Positions 31,949-42,501 of a stretch of DNA of 64,000 bases are shown one piece after another. The stretch is from positions 62,001 to 126,000 of the forward strand of contig NZ_JACNMF010000003.1 of the NCBI RefSeq assembly GCF_014270105.1. The letters are read 5' to 3'. The notes under the pieces were generated by a model. It was given only the letters and a program-made list of their open reading frames with translations, did no database searches and was not told the origin of the DNA. The stretch's first letter is position 1, and every line of letters starts with the position of its first letter. This stretch comes from Hyunsoonleella aquatilis (GTDB taxonomy: Bacteria; Bacteroidota; Bacteroidia; Flavobacteriales; Flavobacteriaceae). Position numbers and translations under genes: made by a program.

Positions 31949-32590
31949 TTAGTTCTCAAAGGCATATTTCACAATATTAGCACCCATTTTCAACGCTTTT
32001 TCACGGACATCCTCAGGGTCGTTGTGTACCTCGGGGTCTTCCCATCCGTCACCTAAATCGCTTTCAAAAGTGAATAACAAAATCAATCTGTCTTCATGGA
32101 AAATACCTAAAGCTAGAGGGCGTTTCCCATCATGCTCGTGAATTTTTGGTAACCCATTTGGGAACTTATATGCAATATTAAAAATAGGATGAGTTTTGTG
32201 AATTTCAGTTAATTCTTTATTCGGAAACACTTTTTTCAATTCCTTTTTTAGAAAGGGTTCCATACCGTAGTTGTCGTCAATGTGCAAGAATCCTCCCGAA
32301 AATAGATAATTTCTAAGGTTTTCGACATCTTCATCGCTGAAAAATACATTGCCATGTCCCGTCATATGTACTAGCGGAAACTGAAAAATATCTGGACTAT
32401 CTGTATCAACGGTTTGGGGCTGTTCGGTTATTTTGGTTTTAATATTTTCGTTACAAAAGGTTATCAAATTGGGTAGGGCAGTGGGGTTGCCGTACCAGTC
32501 GCCCCCGCCTTTGTATTTTAAGACGGCGATTTCTTGAGAAAAGGAAACAAGAAATAGGAGGCAAGAGATAAGAGAAAAAAGGTACTTCAT
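31949..32590 (-). CDS. DUF4159 domain protein, exported
   Basis: 213 residues with a signal peptide (about 1-19, MKYLFSLISCLLFLVSFSQ). The rest is a DUF4159 domain: IAVLKYKGGGDWYGNPTALPNL, FQFPLVHMTGHGNVFFSD, LRNYLFSGGFLHIDDNYG, THPIFN, and DLGDGWEDPEVHNDPE. The fold resembles class-I glutamine-amidotransferase-like ThuA domains that open with such a 'tGHG..f' turn. Function unknown. It follows rsmE by 3 bases in a leftward operon. Confidence 0.9.
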   Translation of the reverse strand: MKYLFSLISCLLFLVSFSQEIAVLKYKGGGDWYGNPTALPNLITFCNENIKTKITEQPQTVDTDSPDIFQFPLVHMTGHGNVFFSDEDVENLRNYLFSGGFLHIDDNYGMEPFLKKELKKVFPNKELTEIHKTHPIFNIAYKFPNGLPKIHEHDGKRPLALGIFHEDRLILLFTFESDLGDGWEDPEVHNDPEDVREKALKMGANIVKYAFEN

Positions 32591-32593
32591 GTT

Positions 32594-33313
32594 TTATTTC
32601 TCATTGTGGGTTTCGTTTACAAAAGCTACCGAATGGCAGGCCACAATGCCAGCCGTTTCGGTACGCAGTCTGGTTTCGCCCAAAGTTACGGGAATAAAAC
32701 GATTCGAAATGGCTAAATCAATTTCTTTCGTACCGAAATCCCCCTCGGGACCAATTAAAATCGTAACGTCCGTTTCTGGTTTTAATTCTTCTTTAAGGGA
32801 TTTTTTATCGGTTTCCTCGCAATGCGCAATAAACAATTGTCCCTGAAAATCTTGTTCAAAAAACTTGATGAAACTCATTGCAGGATTTAATTTCGGCAAA
32901 TAACAATTTAAGGATTGCTTCATGGCCGAATGCAAAATCCGTTCAAAACGATCGGGTTTGACGACTTTGCGTTCACTGCGGTCGCAAATAATTGGGGTGA
33001 TGGCGTCGATGCCGATTTCGGTAGCCTTTTCCAAAAACCATTCATAGCGATCGTTCATTTTAGTGGGTGCCACGGCAAGATGCAAATTATAGTTGCGCTT
33101 GGGTTGCATTTCCTTTGAAATAATTTCGGCCTTGCATGAATTGTGGTTTCCCAACGTGATGGATGCAGTAAACAGCCAACCATTTCCATTAGTAATTTTA
33201 ACGGTATCACCAACAGATTTGCGAAGTACTTTCACTAAATGTCTGCTTTCTTCTTTTGAAAAAGAAAAAGTGTTGGTAAGTTCCGTAAGTTCTGGATTAT
33301 AGAACAGTTGCAT
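32594..33313 (-). CDS. rsmE: 16S rRNA (uracil(1498)-N(3))-methyltransferase
   Basis: 239 residues, full length. N-terminal PUA-like region (FSKEESRHLVKVLRKSVGDTVKITNGNG) and a C-terminal SPOUT knot with IGPEGDFGTKEIDLA and VTLGETRLRTETAGIVA, the RsmE signature. It methylates U1498 of 16S rRNA. Its ATG overlaps the stop codon of the upstream prolyl isomerase gene by one base (TAATG), which implies translational coupling. Confidence 0.96.
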   Translation of the reverse strand: MQLFYNPELTELTNTFSFSKEESRHLVKVLRKSVGDTVKITNGNGWLFTASITLGNHNSCKAEIISKEMQPKRNYNLHLAVAPTKMNDRYEWFLEKATEIGIDAITPIICDRSERKVVKPDRFERILHSAMKQSLNCYLPKLNPAMSFIKFFEQDFQGQLFIAHCEETDKKSLKEELKPETDVTILIGPEGDFGTKEIDLAISNRFIPVTLGETRLRTETAGIVACHSVAFVNETHNEK

Positions 33314-33951
33314 TATTCAATGGGTTCAACAATTTTTAAAACTTTGATTTCTGAAATGTCTTTAGACTCATGGGTTTGTAATACCAAATAATAGAGTTGT
33401 TCAGGCGCTAAGTCTATGGTGTAAATGTCTTCCAAACCGCGAGATTCAGTAATTATCGCTTCTTCAAAACTGGCCGATAAATCACCAATAGTGAACCATC
33501 CGGTATCTCCACCTTTTTTGGCATTGTCGTCCATGGAATATTGATGAGCCAATACGCTGAAAGGTGTGCCATTTTTATGTTTTTCAATCAATTTTTCCCT
33601 TAAGTTTTGTATGCTCTGATAAGAATATGTTGAGCCGTCCAAAACAATATAGGCCACTCGGTAATAGGTTTTGCTTGTTTTTTCAAGGATTTTATAGAGT
33701 GTTTTTTCGCGTTCGGTTTCTACGGATTTTACCTGACTTTTTTGAAGTTTAAATAGGGCCTTGGCCAATTGCGTTTTGTGCTTTTCTTCATTGAAGGTGA
33801 AAATTTTGCTTTCAAAAGCATATTTGTTTTCAACAAAGTCCTTGGCCTGTTCCTGGGTTTCAACGGACAAAAGCGCTTCTTCCGTGTTGGTTTGGCTTTT
33901 TGATAGGAATGGAGTTAAGATAATTGCAAGAAAAAGTAGGTGTTGTTTCAT
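33313..33951 (-). CDS. Parvulin-type peptidylprolyl isomerase
   Basis: 212 residues from ATG 33951, which gives a clean signal peptide (MKQHLLFLAIILTPFLSKSQ); an upstream ATG at 33975 would add MKNLIKYI. The parvulin domain is in the second half: YRVAYIVLDGSTYSYQSIQNLREKLIEKHKNGTPF-type helix, then LAHQYSMDDNAKKGGDTGWFTIGDL and FEEAIITESRGLEDIYTI. It is a periplasmic folding helper for outer-membrane or surface proteins. First gene of the rsmE-DUF4159 operon. Confidence 0.88.
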   Translation of the reverse strand: MKQHLLFLAIILTPFLSKSQTNTEEALLSVETQEQAKDFVENKYAFESKIFTFNEEKHKTQLAKALFKLQKSQVKSVETEREKTLYKILEKTSKTYYRVAYIVLDGSTYSYQSIQNLREKLIEKHKNGTPFSVLAHQYSMDDNAKKGGDTGWFTIGDLSASFEEAIITESRGLEDIYTIDLAPEQLYYLVLQTHESKDISEIKVLKIVEPIE

Positions 33952-34036
33952 GATGTATTTGATTAAGTTTTTCAAATTTAATTTTTAATCAAAACGATAA
34001 ATTTCCTACGGTAATAAGTTTTTAAGAATGGATTGT

Positions 34037-34507
34037 TTAAAACTTTCTTTTGATAAGTTTGATATCAACTAACCAATATATTGAAACCAAAAAAATATAC
34101 ATCAGAATTCTTTCAATAGCCAGAGCAATAAGTAAAAGTGGAGTTTGATACTTATATTCAAATAAAGTCCAATTGCTTGGTAAATAATCACGGTGAATAG
34201 AAGTAATTACGATGATGTACCTTTCAATGTTTGGGCCAGAAAAAAGAAGGATGAAAAAGATAATGAAGGCTAAAGCAAAACTTTTAAAAGACAAATTCTG
34301 AAATCGCTTTAACCAAAATAATTGTGTCAATGCAGAGAAAATTAGTGGTCTACGCAATATCAAGGAATATAAATAATCGTAAGGGCCAATTCCCCTTTCT
34401 ATGTAGTATAGATACTCTTCAGTCCTCGAATATTCTAAGAGATTTATTGTGCTATAAATAAGATAAATTATTCCAATAATTCGAATAATCTTAATTGAAT
34501 AATTCAA
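34037..34507 (-). CDS. Unknown polytopic membrane protein
   Basis: 156 residues with four hydrophobic segments (about 6-22, 50-66, 76-92 and 124-148) separated by tyrosine- and arginine-rich loops (YSRTEEYLYYIERGIGPYDYLY). I recognise no family. Its base composition is more A+T-rich than that of the neighbouring tsaD and prolyl isomerase genes, and it interrupts an otherwise conserved flavobacterial neighbourhood, so it may be a later insertion. No promoter box was recognised; 130 bases separate it from tsaD. Confidence 0.6.
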   Translation of the reverse strand: MNYSIKIIRIIGIIYLIYSTINLLEYSRTEEYLYYIERGIGPYDYLYSLILRRPLIFSALTQLFWLKRFQNLSFKSFALAFIIFFILLFSGPNIERYIIVITSIHRDYLPSNWTLFEYKYQTPLLLIALAIERILMYIFLVSIYWLVDIKLIKRKF

Positions 34508-34637
34508 AAATGTTTCAGAAAAACCACGGATTTCTTCAGTTTTAATTTTTGAAAGAAAATAGCATATAAAAAAGGTGAAACAGAACCCATAGAATGTGGC
34601 TTCAAAAATTTAATACAATATTTCTATGCTCCATTTT

Positions 34638-35660
34638 TTATATTTTCAATCTAGCCGAAGCCATCACATCCTGCTCTGCAAAGTCCCTTTCTAAATACTT
34701 TAGATACCCCACAATAGCAATCATCCCTGCATTGTCCGTAGTGTACTCAAACTTGGGGATATAAGTGGTCCAGCCAAATTTTTGTTCGCCATCTTTTAAT
34801 GCTTTCCGAATGCCCGAATTTGCGGAAACCCCACCACCAATAGCGATGTGTTTGATGCCAGTCGATTTGCTTGCTTTTTTCAACTTGTCCATTAAAATTC
34901 TAATAATTGTGTATTGAATGGAAGCACAAATATCATTCAGATTTTCAGTAACAAAATTGGGATTAGCTTTTTCTTCTTTTCGAATAAAATACAAAATGGC
35001 CGTTTTCAGACCGGAAAAGCTAAAATTAAGCTCACCCACTTTCGGTTTGGGAAATGGAAATGCATTGGGGTTGCCCAGTTTGGAACGTTTATCAATTTCA
35101 GGGCCAGCGGGATAGCCCAATCCCAAAATTTTACCGCTTTTATCAAAAGCCTCGCCAACGGCATCATCAATGGTTTCGCCAATAACGGTCATTTCAAAAT
35201 AATCGTCCACGCGCACAATTTGTGTATGTCCTCCAGAAATGGTCATTGCTAAAAATGGAAATGGTGGTTTTTCAAAGCCATCTTCTTCAATAAAATGTGC
35301 CAAAATATGGGCCTGCATATGATTCACATCAATCAAAGGAATATTCAATCCATAAGCCAAAGATTTTGCAAAGGAGGTACCCACCAGCAAACTGCCCATC
35401 AACCCAGGACCTCTGGTAAAAGCAACAGCATTAAGCCGCTCTTTTTTAATCCCTGCTTTTTTGATGGCCTGGTGTACCACAGGTACTATATTTTGCTGGT
35501 GCGCCCTTGAGGCTAATTCGGGTACAACACCACCGTATTCTTCGTGTATTTTTTGGCTAGCCACAACATTGCTCAAAACCCTGCCGTTATTTATTACACT
35601 GGCAGAGGTGTCGTCACAGGAGGACTCTATTCCGAGGATAAAAATATTTTGTTCAGCCAT
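34638..35660 (-). CDS. tsaD: tRNA N6-adenosine threonylcarbamoyltransferase
   Basis: 340 residues, full length. Motifs: ILGIESSCDDTSASVI, the metal-binding HMQAH (114-118), FLAMTISGGHTQIVRV, GEAFDKSGKILGLGYPAGP, and GGGVSANSGIRKAL. It transfers threonylcarbamoyl to A37 of ANN-decoding tRNAs, together with TsaB and TsaE encoded elsewhere. Divergent from tamB, an arrangement I recall as common in Flavobacteriia. Confidence 0.97.
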   Translation of the reverse strand: MAEQNIFILGIESSCDDTSASVINNGRVLSNVVASQKIHEEYGGVVPELASRAHQQNIVPVVHQAIKKAGIKKERLNAVAFTRGPGLMGSLLVGTSFAKSLAYGLNIPLIDVNHMQAHILAHFIEEDGFEKPPFPFLAMTISGGHTQIVRVDDYFEMTVIGETIDDAVGEAFDKSGKILGLGYPAGPEIDKRSKLGNPNAFPFPKPKVGELNFSFSGLKTAILYFIRKEEKANPNFVTENLNDICASIQYTIIRILMDKLKKASKSTGIKHIAIGGGVSANSGIRKALKDGEQKFGWTTYIPKFEYTTDNAGMIAIVGYLKYLERDFAEQDVMASARLKI

Positions 35661-35686
35661 TAGTCAATATTAGGCACAATAATTGT

Positions 35687-35694
35687 TAATTTTG
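35687..35694 (+). promoter_or_regulatory. -7 element TAATTTTG for tamB
   Basis: Perfect TAnnTTTG match in the tsaD-tamB gap, pointing toward tamB. It predicts a leader of about 115 bases that includes the hairpin at 35702-35729. Confidence 0.45.
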
Positions 35695-35701
35695 AGGGCA
35701 T

Positions 35702-35729
35702 AACCAAAAAAGGCGGGAGAGCCTTGGTT
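35702..35729 (+). promoter_or_regulatory. Hairpin in the tamB leader
   Basis: AACC (35702-35705), a four-A bulge, AAGGC (35710-35714), loop GGGAGA, GCCTT (35721-35725), GGTT (35726-35729): nine pairs with one bulge, just after the predicted transcription start. It has no T-run, so it is more likely a 5' leader structure than a terminator. Confidence 0.4.
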
Positions 35730-35814
35730 GTGCAAATGCAAAACTACTCATTTTTAGTGTCAAACGAATGCACCTGTTTCGCTTTGCAAAAATTGCTTTT
35801 TAAAACCAAATACT

Positions 35815-38800
35815 ATCAAGAGGGTACTTAAAATACTATCAAAAATTCTGGCAATAATCGTATTGCTGTTTGTGATTTTGGTACTCGTTTTGAGTATCCC
35901 AGCCGTTCAAACTTCACTAGGAGAAAAGACCACCAATTGGTTAAATGAAGAATATAAGACCAATATCAATGTTGAACGTATTGGGCTTCAATTTAATGGG
36001 GACGTTGAACTCAAAGGGATTTACATTGAAGATTTTAAAAAGGATACCCTAATTAGTATTGGCGAACTCAATACCTCTATCCTAAGTTTTGGTAATTTAT
36101 ACAAGGGCCGATTGGTGTTTGGCGATATCGATATTATGGATTTGGTGTTCCACATCAAAACCTACAAAGACTTCGAGGATACAAATCTTGACGTGTTTGT
36201 TGAAAAATTGGAAGGTGACAACCCGACAAAGGGGGACGGGAGTTTTTTGCTGAGTTCTAGCGATGTGTCTATTTACAACAGCGTTTTTAAACTTTCTGAT
36301 GAAAATAAGGAAACGACAAGAGTCCTCGAATTCAATGATTTAAATATTAATGCCACCAACTTTTTAATTTCCGGGAGCGATGTCGGTGCCAGAATCAATA
36401 CACTATCTTTTATGGATGCCCGAGGTGTTGAGGTGAAAAACCTGATGACCAACTTTAGGTACACCCGTACTGGAATGACCTTTGACGACCTTGAAGTAAA
36501 GACGGTCAATTCAATCTTAAAAGGCCAGTTAAAATTCTCTTACAAAAGGGAAGATTTGCAGTTTTTTGTTGACAAGGTGTTGGTGGATGCTACATTTACG
36601 GAAAGCAATGTTTTGTTGGACGAGCTCAATGCTTTTTATAACGAATTTGGAAAGGGCCAGTACGCCAAATTCAATGTGGATGTTTCTGGAACGTTGAACA
36701 ATTTAAAAGCTACCAATTTAGAGTTGAATACCAGCGCACTAACCAAAGTGTATGGTGATTTGGATTTTAAAAACCTCTTTAGCAAGGCATCCAACGATTT
36801 TTCCATGGATGGCCGATTTCGAAATTTAACTTCTACTTATCGAGATTTAACCTCGCTTTTGCCTAATGTACTAGGTGAAGCGATCCCTTCCTCTTTTGAT
36901 AGGTTGGGAAAGTTTGAGATTAAAGGTAACTCCCGGGTTACGGCAACTAACGTTGATGCCGATGTTGTTATTGATACTGATTTGGGTTTAGTGAATTCTG
37001 ATTTGAGCATTCAAAAAATAGATGATATCGACAATGCCAAATACAAGGGGAATTTAGTTTTTGACGAATTTGATTTGGGAACATTTATTGAAGACCCAAA
37101 AGTTGGAACGGTGTCCGCAAATATTAATGTTGATGGGATAGGTTTTGTGGCTGAAACGGTTGATACTCAGGTAAAGGGTGATATATTTGACTTGGTTTAT
37201 AATGATTACAATTACAAACAGTCCAAGGTTTCAGGTAAGGTTAGTAATAAGATTTTTGACGGGATTCTATTAGTTAATGACAAAAATTTAAAACTCAACT
37301 TCAACGGTTTGGTTGATTTTTCGGAAACCGTAAACAAATATGATTTTGAGGCCAACGTGGGGTATGCCAATCTTAATGCACTTAATTTTGTAAAAAAGGA
37401 CAGTATTTCCATTTTCAGGAGTGTTGTAAACATGAATATGAACAGTAGTAGTCTCGATGATGCCTTTGGGAAAATTACCTTTAGGAATACCTCCTATCGA
37501 AACGAAAATGACACGTATAATTTCACCTCATTTAAGATTGCCTCGCGTTTCGATGGGGATACCCGGGTTATAGATATTGATTCGCCAGATATTATCGAGG
37601 GTAGCCTTGAAGGTGAGTTCATCATTAGGGATATGGTGAAACTACTCGAAAACTCTGTGGGAAACATTTACACCAATTATAAGCCACATGTTGTTGCCGA
37701 AAATCAAAGGGTGAATTTTAACTTCAAAATATATAATAAAATTATTGAGGTGTTTTATCCTGATATTGAACTTGGAAAGAACACCTTTATAAGAGGTAGA
37801 TTGGAAAGCGATGCCAAGAAATTTAGGGTAACATTTAAATCACCCCAAATTAAGCTATTGGACAACTTTGTAAAGGATATTGAGCTTCAGGTGGATAACA
37901 GCAACCCCGTTTTCAATACCTATGTAGAGGTGGATAGTATCAACACAAAATATTACAACGCGGCGGATTTCAATTTGATTAATGTTACCGTAAATGATAC
38001 CTTGTTTATGCGTTCGGAGTTTACCGGAGGGCGGCGCAACAATGATAAATTCAACCTAAGTTTTTACCATACGATTAACGAAGACAACAAGTCGGTAGTC
38101 GGTTTTAAAACGTCGGATGTTACCATTAAGAATTACAAATGGTACGTTAATGGCGATGAGGATAGGTTCAACAAGGTTACATTCAGTAAAGATTTGAGTT
38201 CCATTGAGATTGATAGATTCAAAATTAATCACGGCAAAGAAGAGGTGAGGCTTTCCGGCTTTTTAAGGGATTCCACCGAAAAGGATTTGAAGCTGGATTT
38301 TAAAAATGTAAAATTGTCCAAAATTACACCCGATATTGATAGTTTGAAACTGGCCGGTAAGGTAAACGGGAAGCTGGATATTTTACAGAAAAACGGAAGC
38401 TATTTGCCCAATTCAACGGTTGTAGTCAATGATCTTAGGGTAAACGATTTCCTTTTAGGTGATTTTGATGCAGAAATCACGGGCAACTCGGATTTAACCA
38501 ATTATAAAGTGGATGTCAGTATAAAGGATGACGTGAAGAAATCCTTTTACGCCCAAGGAGATATCAATGTTAGTGGAAAAAGGGCGAGTATTGATGTGGA
38601 TTTAGGATTTAACAAGTTTAACTTAGTGCCACTGAACCCTTTACTGGTTGATGTGTTGTCCAACATTCGGGGTGAAGCCTCTGGGAAAGCCAATATTGTT
38701 GGCGATTTAAGGCGCCCAGATATAAATGGGCAATTGGTCATGAACAATTCGGGATTCACAATCCCATATTTGAATGTGGACTATGATTTTAACGATAAGG

Positions 38801-40260
38801 CCCTTGTGAGGCTGGAGGAACAAAGTTTTATATTCAATAACATATTACTAACGGATACAAAATTTAATTCGAAAGGAAGGTTGAATGGAAAGTTGAGCCA
38901 TGTCAATCTTTCAAACTGGAGCTTGGATCTAGACGTTAACACCTCTCGCTTACTAGTACTGGATACCGAGGAAACGGAGGATGCCCTTTACTACGGGACT
39001 GGGTTCGTAGGAGGCTCGGCAAAAATTTATGGTCCGACGGAACAATTAGTGATTAGTGTTATTGGGGAAACCAAACCCGGTACTGTGTTTAAAATCCCGC
39101 TGTCTGATACCGAATCTTTTGGGGATAACTCATTTATCCATTTTATTACACCCGAAGAAAAGCGGGCCAGGGAAAAGGGTGAAGCTTATGTATTTGACGA
39201 AATAAAAGGTTTGGAATTGGATTTTGATTTGGACGTCACCCAAGATGCTGAATTGGAAATAATCATTAACAAGGAAACGGGGCATGCGTTAAGAGGACGT
39301 GGAGTTGGTGGCCTCTTGGTTGAAATCAATACGAATGGCAAGTTTGATATGTGGGGGGATTTCTCTGTGTTTGAAGGGGTTTATGATTTTGCCTATGGAG
39401 GGCTGTTCCAAAAACGATTTATTGTACAACCAGGTGGAACTATCGCATGGGAAGGGGATCCATTAAAAGCGCAAATAAACATTCTGGCCACGTATAAAAC
39501 TGAAGCAAACCCTTCACCATTATTGGATACGCCAATAAACAGAAGTATTCCAGTAGAACTCAATATTACGCTTACTGGGGATTTGGAACGCCCCGACCCA
39601 ATTTTCGAATTTGAGTTCCCCAATGTAAATTCTACCATTAAATCAGAGTTGAATTACCGTTTGGAATCTACGGACGACCGACAAAATCAAGCATTGTATT
39701 TGGTGTCTACAGGCTCTTTTTCCAGGGGCTTGAACGATTTGAATTTTTCTGGTACGATTGCCGAACGTTTGAATGGCATCGTAAGTGGCATATTTTCAAG
39801 CGAGGATGGTAAATTCAACATCAACCCCTATTATGAAGCTGGACAGAACAGGCCGGACTATCAAACTGATGATAGGGTGGGGCTCACCTTTCAAACGCAA
39901 TTAAGCGACCGGATTCTTTTCAATGGTAAAGTAGGTGTGCCAGTTGGTGGGGCTGGGGAAACCCAAACCGTTATTGCAGGAGATCTGGAAATTAACTTTC
40001 TTTTGAATGATGATGGAACTTTAACGGCCAACGTATTCAATCGCGAAAACAGTATACGAAATTTTGGCGAGGCCATTGGCTACACCCAAGGCGGAGGTAT
40101 TTCTTATAATGTCGATTTTGATACCTTTAAGGAGTTGCTCAGGGCTTTATTCAAAAAAGGCAAAGAGGCGGAGGTTTTGGAGCAACCAGAGCCAAAAGAA
40201 GATAATCAGAGTTTACCTGATTTTATTTCCATAAGGCAGCCCAAGGACGCTGCGAAATAG
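35815..40260 (+). CDS. tamB: TamB-like translocation/assembly module protein
   Basis: A very large AsmA/TamB-family protein: about 1480 residues if translation begins at ATC 35815, or 1465 from TTG 35863. The frame is open back to a stop at 35755-35757, with no ATG, GTG or TTG before 35863. Starting at 35815 adds IKRVLKILSKILAII, the positively charged flank that a signal-anchor helix (VLLFVILVLVLSIPAVQT) needs. The rest is a long series of beta strands (AsmA-like repeats). The C-terminal DUF490 domain (about 1050-1440) includes LRGRGVGGLLVEINTNGKFDMWGDFSVFEG, GNYxF-type turns and TFQTQLSDRILFNGKVGVP. It probably spans the periplasm and moves phospholipids or helps outer-membrane assembly. 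Confidence 0.9.
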   Translation: MKRVLKILSKILAIIVLLFVILVLVLSIPAVQTSLGEKTTNWLNEEYKTNINVERIGLQFNGDVELKGIYIEDFKKDTLISIGELNTSILSFGNLYKGRLVFGDIDIMDLVFHIKTYKDFEDTNLDVFVEKLEGDNPTKGDGSFLLSSSDVSIYNSVFKLSDENKETTRVLEFNDLNINATNFLISGSDVGARINTLSFMDARGVEVKNLMTNFRYTRTGMTFDDLEVKTVNSILKGQLKFSYKREDLQFFVDKVLVDATFTESNVLLDELNAFYNEFGKGQYAKFNVDVSGTLNNLKATNLELNTSALTKVYGDLDFKNLFSKASNDFSMDGRFRNLTSTYRDLTSLLPNVLGEAIPSSFDRLGKFEIKGNSRVTATNVDADVVIDTDLGLVNSDLSIQKIDDIDNAKYKGNLVFDEFDLGTFIEDPKVGTVSANINVDGIGFVAETVDTQVKGDIFDLVYNDYNYKQSKVSGKVSNKIFDGILLVNDKNLKLNFNGLVDFSETVNKYDFEANVGYANLNALNFVKKDSISIFRSVVNMNMNSSSLDDAFGKITFRNTSYRNENDTYNFTSFKIASRFDGDTRVIDIDSPDIIEGSLEGEFIIRDMVKLLENSVGNIYTNYKPHVVAENQRVNFNFKIYNKIIEVFYPDIELGKNTFIRGRLESDAKKFRVTFKSPQIKLLDNFVKDIELQVDNSNPVFNTYVEVDSINTKYYNAADFNLINVTVNDTLFMRSEFTGGRRNNDKFNLSFYHTINEDNKSVVGFKTSDVTIKNYKWYVNGDEDRFNKVTFSKDLSSIEIDRFKINHGKEEVRLSGFLRDSTEKDLKLDFKNVKLSKITPDIDSLKLAGKVNGKLDILQKNGSYLPNSTVVVNDLRVNDFLLGDFDAEITGNSDLTNYKVDVSIKDDVKKSFYAQGDINVSGKRASIDVDLGFNKFNLVPLNPLLVDVLSNIRGEASGKANIVGDLRRPDINGQLVMNNSGFTIPYLNVDYDFNDKALVRLEEQSFIFNNILLTDTKFNSKGRLNGKLSHVNLSNWSLDLDVNTSRLLVLDTEETEDALYYGTGFVGGSAKIYGPTEQLVISVIGETKPGTVFKIPLSDTESFGDNSFIHFITPEEKRAREKGEAYVFDEIKGLELDFDLDVTQDAELEIIINKETGHALRGRGVGGLLVEINTNGKFDMWGDFSVFEGVYDFAYGGLFQKRFIVQPGGTIAWEGDPLKAQINILATYKTEANPSPLLDTPINRSIPVELNITLTGDLERPDPIFEFEFPNVNSTIKSELNYRLESTDDRQNQALYLVSTGSFSRGLNDLNFSGTIAERLNGIVSGIFSSEDGKFNINPYYEAGQNRPDYQTDDRVGLTFQTQLSDRILFNGKVGVPVGGAGETQTVIAGDLEINFLLNDDGTLTANVFNRENSIRNFGEAIGYTQGGGISYNVDFDTFKELLRALFKKGKEAEVLEQPEPKEDNQSLPDFISIRQPKDAAK

Positions 40261-40395
40261 TCGATTTTTCGGCCTTTAATCTGCCTAAATCTAATTATTT
40301 ATTAACTCAAACGTTTTAGTTTTTACATTCAAGTTAATATAACTTCAAAAGCTGTGAATTATTGATTTTGTTTAGTAATTTTACCTGCTAATTAA

Positions 40396-41388
40396 ATGTC
40401 CATGTCTACAAAGATTAATAAGATTGGCGTATTTACCTCAGGAGGGGATTCTCCGGGTATGAATGCCGCTATCCGTTCAGTTGTTAGAACGTGTGCTTAC
40501 CATGATATAGAATGTGTTGGAATTTACAGAGGTTACGAAGGCCTTATGGAAGGCGATTTTGAACCTTTGGGAGCCAGAAGTGTTCGGGGTATCATCAATA
40601 AAGGAGGAACGATTTTAAAATCTGCCCGTTCAAAAGACTTCCGAACCAAGGAAGGAAGGCAAAAAGCATACGACGCCCTGGTAAAAGCTGGAGTAGGAGG
40701 TTTGGTTGCTATTGGAGGTGATGGAACCTTTACTGGAGCGATGATTTTCAACAGGGAATTTAACTTTCCAGTAATGGGTATTCCGGGTACCATTGATAAT
40801 GATATATTTGGAACTTCGCATACATTAGGCTTTGATACTGCTCAGAATACGGTGATGGAGGCAATAGATAAGATTCGTGATACGGCAAGTTCGCATAATA
40901 GACTGTTTTTTATAGAGGTAATGGGCCGCGATGTTGGTCATATAGCGCTGAATACTGGTATTGCCGGTGGTGCCGAAGAAATACTGATACCAGAAGAGGA
41001 TTTGGGATTAGACAGACTAGTTGAGTCATTAAACAAAAGTAGAAAGTCCGGAAAATCCTCAAGTATCGTTGTAGTTGCGGAAGGTGATAAAATTGGAAAG
41101 AATATTTTTGAGCTGAAAGAGTACGTTGATGAAAACATGAAAGGCTATGACGTAAGGGTCTCTGTATTAGGACACATGCAAAGAGGTGGAGCGCCTTCCT
41201 GCTTCGATAGGGTACTAGCCAGTAGAATGGGGGTAAAAGCTGTGGAGTCATTACTGGAAGGAAAGACCAATTACATGGTGGGGCTGTTGAGCAATAAAAT
41301 GGAATTAACCCCATTGGATAAGGCAATAAAAGGAAAATCAAAAATAAATATGGAATTACTTCGTGTCTCTGACATTATGAGCACGTAA
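40396..41388 (+). CDS. pfkA: ATP-dependent 6-phosphofructokinase
   Basis: 330 residues. Nucleotide loop GVFTSGGDSPGMNAAIRS (about 11-28), GGDGTFTGA (107-115), catalytic PGTIDNDIFGT (130-140), and the fructose-6-phosphate residues in VEVMGRDVGHIA-like and GHMQRGGAPS segments. ATG at 40402 is an alternative start. It is followed 22 bases later by gapA, so the two glycolytic genes form an operon that ends at a strong terminator after gapA. Confidence 0.97.
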   Translation: MSMSTKINKIGVFTSGGDSPGMNAAIRSVVRTCAYHDIECVGIYRGYEGLMEGDFEPLGARSVRGIINKGGTILKSARSKDFRTKEGRQKAYDALVKAGVGGLVAIGGDGTFTGAMIFNREFNFPVMGIPGTIDNDIFGTSHTLGFDTAQNTVMEAIDKIRDTASSHNRLFFIEVMGRDVGHIALNTGIAGGAEEILIPEEDLGLDRLVESLNKSRKSGKSSSIVVVAEGDKIGKNIFELKEYVDENMKGYDVRVSVLGHMQRGGAPSCFDRVLASRMGVKAVESLLEGKTNYMVGLLSNKMELTPLDKAIKGKSKINMELLRVSDIMST

Positions 41389-41398
41389 CACTAATTAA

Positions 41399-42412
<1,014 letters not shown>

Positions 42413-42431
42413 AAATAAATTAATCTAATTT

Positions 42432-42482
42432 AAACTCCACTGGATATTGTGTGTTTAGCACAGTACTTTGTGGAGTTTTTTT
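42432..42482 (+). terminator. Intrinsic terminator after gapA
   Basis: AAACTCCAC (42432-42440) pairs with GTGGAGTTT (42470-42478), followed by more T. The loop contains a smaller hairpin (TGTG TTTAG CACA, 42450-42462). Confidence 0.85.
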
Positions 42483-42501
42483 ATACCAAAACTAACTAGA
42501 T

